A model generated the notes under the pieces. It was not told where the DNA came from and ran no database searches. It saw only the letters and a list, made by a program, of their open reading frames with translations. From DATAYF01 sp036272735 (GTDB lineage: Bacteria > Chloroflexota > Ktedonobacteria > Ktedonobacterales > Ktedonobacteraceae): a DNA stretch of 8,030 nucleotides. The stretch lies in NCBI GenBank assembly GCA_036272735.1, contig DATAYF010000614.1, forward strand, positions 1 through 8,030, read 5' to 3'. Of the stretch, positions 7,098-8,030 are shown one piece after another (position 1 is the stretch's first letter; each line of letters opens with the position of its first letter). Made by a program: the position numbers and the translations under genes.

Positions 7098-7126
7098 CAC
7101 GAAACAGTGTCGCTCCCTTTTATAAC

Positions 7127-7139
7127 CTCGTTGCGCAAC
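7127..7139 (-). repeat. Inner piece of the split right terminal repeat
   Basis: CTCGTTGCGCAAC. Joined to TCGTGG at 7822-7827 it restores the 19-bp CTCGTTGCGCAACTCGTGG, the inverted form of ends A and B with one mismatch to each. Its last five bases (GCAAC, 7135-7139) recur at 7817-7821 and form the target duplication of the inserted 677-bp element. Confidence 0.7.
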
Positions 7140-7220
7140 TGACGTTTCTCAGAATACTTTTCTAGAGGATTTCTTCAAGCAGCCTAAGAAGCGGCATCGT
7201 TGATGAACGGTGCTGTTTCT

Positions 7221-7238
7221 TTTTCTCGCATAACTTTT
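7221..7238 (+). repeat. 18-bp direct repeat, copy 1
   Basis: TTTTCTCGCATAACTTTT, identical to 7632-7649. Its last nine bases (ATAACTTTT) are the target site into which the 124-bp element inserted. Confidence 0.8.
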
Positions 7239-7362
7239 GGCTCATGCCCACTCTTGGGGCTTATTGCCTGCTTGCTCTGCATAAAGAGCATACGGTTAGG
7301 AGAAATTTCCTGCTCAATATGTCAAGTAAGCAACCTGTAAGCCCCTAAATTGGGCATGAGCC
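7239..7362. mobile_element. 124-bp MITE-like element with 25-bp terminal repeats and 9-bp target duplication
   Basis: The ends 7239-7263 and 7338-7362 are inverted repeats matching at 22 of 25 positions. The outer 12 (GGCTCATGCCCA) and inner 8 (GGGGCTTA) are perfect. ATAACTTTT occurs immediately on both sides (7230-7238 and 7363-7371) as a perfect 9-bp direct repeat, the mark of transposition. There is no coding capacity. The source transposase is not in the window. Confidence 0.8.
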
Positions 7363-7390
7363 ATAACTTTTCGTTTCAGGTGGAGGGAAG

Positions 7391-7457
7391 CCCAGGACAT
7401 GTGTGAAATTCTATCACGAGGATCTCGCTTCTGATAGAATTTTACACGTATCCTGGG
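7391..7457. repeat. Long hairpin, 26-bp arms with a 15-base loop
   Basis: Arms 7391-7416 and 7432-7457 pair at 23 of 26 positions; the outer 7 and inner 11 pairs are perfect. The core GTG(A/T)AAATT(C/T)TATC also recurs alone at about 7792-7804. Because it is nearly symmetric, it would fold from either strand. No T-run follows on either side, so it is not an obvious terminator. It may be a very small palindromic element. Confidence 0.8.
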
Positions 7458-7631
7458 TTCACCCGCACTTCCCGTGTTCAGCACTAAACCAGCATGGACA
7501 TCACACCATCTGGGAACAAATCGGCACACTTTTGAACGTATCAATGGTGTCTTTCCAAGGGAATCATCGCTCGTGGCCCATCTGGGTTTGCTTCTTGCCG
7601 AATACTCCGTTTTGCCTCGCACATAGCAAGC

Positions 7632-7649
7632 TTTTCTCGCATAACTTTT
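7632..7649 (+). repeat. 18-bp direct repeat, copy 2
   Basis: Identical to 7221-7238. With the inverted copy at 7719-7733 it can form a 15-bp stem around a loop of about 70 bases. Confidence 0.8.
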
Positions 7650-7718
7650 TTTCTTGAGTGAAAGCGGAGCGAAAAACTGCCTCGAAAGCAAACGTCTTGT
7701 GAGAGGAGGTGCAGGAGG

Positions 7719-7733
7719 AAAAGTTATGCGAGA
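7719..7733 (-). repeat. Inverted copy of the 18-bp repeat (15 bp shared)
   Basis: AAAAGTTATGCGAGA, the reverse complement of the core TCTCGCATAACTTTT found at 7221-7238 and 7632-7649. Confidence 0.75.
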
Positions 7734-7821
7734 GAATGAGCCTGCTTTACTCGTTCTCTCTACTTATGACAGGAAATTATTCTTGAGAAAGGTGAAATTT
7801 TATCTGAGAAACGTCAGCAAC

Positions 7822-7827
7822 TCGTGG
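7822..7827 (-). repeat. Outer piece of the split right terminal repeat
   Basis: TCGTGG completes CTCGTTGCGCAAC at 7127-7139. On its own it is too short to mean anything; the reconstruction is the evidence. It marks the probable right border of the thuA cassette. Confidence 0.6.
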
Positions 7828-7990
7828 GATTTTGGAGAGAGTGGCAGGTAATTACAGTGCGGAAAACACACCACTTCATGTCGTCCCTTAAAAGGAAGCA
7901 CGAAGAGGAAAATAGCGAGAAGAGCAGATACCCAGTTGGTGATCTTTCAACGAAAACGGCCTGTCTGATTTACCAAGGAAGGTGTCACCA
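7828..7990 (+). ncRNA. IS110 upstream region, possible bridge RNA
   Basis: These 163 bases lie between the cassette border and the IS110-family start codon and hold no protein gene. In IS110-group elements such as IS621 the non-coding left end upstream of the transposase is known to encode the bridge RNA that guides target choice. The stretch contains pairing segments, including TTGGTGA (7936-7942) with TCACCAA (7985-7991) and GGTG-T-CACC (7981-7989). I cannot confirm a bridge RNA fold or the left end of the IS. Assignment is by position only. Confidence 0.25.
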
Positions 7991-8030
7991 ATGCACGTGC
8001 TTCATCAGTGTTGCTGCGAACTTGATGTCC
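7991..8030 (+). CDS. IS110-family transposase, N-terminal fragment
   Basis: Thirteen codons before the window ends: MHVLHQCCCELDV. This matches the characteristic opening of IS110-family DEDD transposases (M-x-V-L-x5-C-x-x-LDVHK...), in which the Asp of LDV is the first catalytic acid of the RuvC-like domain. The start is supported by AAGGAAGG (7975-7982) 8 bases upstream. The family call rests on a short motif. Whether the gene is intact cannot be seen. Confidence 0.6.
   Translation, partial: MHVLHQCCCELDV

Larger units (their letters stand above)
7140..7816. mobile_element. 677-bp non-autonomous element with 14-bp terminal repeats and GCAAC target duplication
   Basis: The ends are perfect inverted repeats: TGACGTTTCTCAGA (7140-7153) and TCTGAGAAACGTCA (7803-7816). 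They are flanked by GCAAC at 7135-7139 and 7817-7821. Removing the element and one GCAAC rebuilds the 19-bp terminal repeat of the surrounding cassette, which strongly supports the boundaries. The interior has no credible protein gene; open frames of up to about 125 codons resemble nothing and cross the internal palindromes. It is filled with repeats: a 124-bp MITE-like element, a long hairpin and three copies of a 15-18-bp motif. It behaves like a large MITE or internally deleted IS. Confidence 0.7.
6054..7827. mobile_element. Putative transposase-less cassette carrying a ThuA lipoprotein gene
   Basis: Left boundary: terminal repeat B (6054-6072). Right boundary: an inverted 19-bp repeat now split into 7127-7139 and 7822-7827 by a later insertion. 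Without that insertion the cassette would be about 1.1 kb. Its only recognisable gene is the minus-strand ThuA-domain gene; no transposase is present. This fits a mobile insertion cassette: passenger gene between IS-type ends, moved by a transposase supplied elsewhere. I see no direct repeat linking the two outer flanks (GCACATC on the left, GATTTTG on the right). The left flank instead pairs with end A, so the locus was rearranged after insertion. The alternative is two unrelated solo ends that happen to bracket a resident gene. Confidence 0.5.

Noticed and set aside
5562..7138. TTGCGCAACGAG sites read as end A paired with 7127-7138 to define one element
   Set aside because: The pairing is possible and the inner bases partly match. 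But the GCACATC duplication links end A to end B instead, so the simple A-to-right-end element is not the best reading.
7314..7691. Minus-strand open frame of 125 codons
   Set aside because: It runs through the long palindrome and the right end of the 124-bp element, has no ribosome-binding site I can support, and resembles nothing.
7221..7734. Repeats that might be a CRISPR array
   Set aside because: Only three copies, one inverted, with unequal spacing of 411 and about 70 bases. There are no regular spacers and no cas genes.

Overview
The window looks like bacterial chromosome with mid-range GC and an accessory, IS-rich right half. Two intact metabolic genes lie at the left. Everything from about 3.1 kb rightwards is a pile-up of insertion sequences, broken transposases and small non-autonomous elements. 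No ribosomal or strongly lineage-specific marker is present. The gene style (ATP-type PEP carboxykinase, single-ORF-type IS1, ThuA lipoprotein, dense nested IS debris) would suit a large-genome soil bacterium such as a Ktedonobacteria-type Chloroflexota, but that is a weak inference.

Layout: 2-100 is the tail of an unidentified gene. pckA (245-1825) encodes ATP-dependent phosphoenolpyruvate carboxykinase. 1942-3099 encodes an M24 (pita-bread fold) protein whose metal-binding residues are mostly replaced. 3129-3944 is an IS1-family element with clear terminal inverted repeats; its transposase is split by a frameshift at an A8 run. 4039-6053 holds one IS4-like DDE transposase cut in two: the C-terminal part is on the minus strand (4039-5554, with two further homopolymer frameshifts) and the N-terminal part is inverted onto the plus strand (5654-6053). 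The cut sits at a duplicated GCACATC sequence next to 19-bp terminal repeats of another element.

The most interesting region is 6054-7827. A gene for a ThuA-domain lipoprotein (6267-7046, minus strand) lies between a 19-bp repeat at 6054-6072 and an inverted copy of it at the right. The right copy was itself split by a 677-bp non-coding element (7140-7816: 14-bp perfect terminal repeats, GCAAC target duplication). That element contains a 124-bp MITE-like element (7239-7362) with its own perfect 9-bp target duplication, a 26-bp-arm hairpin and three copies of a 15-18-bp repeat. Removing the 677-bp element and one copy of GCAAC restores a 19-bp repeat that matches the other two ends in the window at 18 of 19 positions each. 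The simplest reading is a nested set of insertions around a transposase-less cassette carrying one passenger gene.

The right edge (7991-8030) starts an IS110-family transposase, recognised from its N-terminal LDV motif. pckA and the M24 gene share a strand and could be co-transcribed. The remaining genes are mobile-element genes or cargo and show no metabolic link to them.
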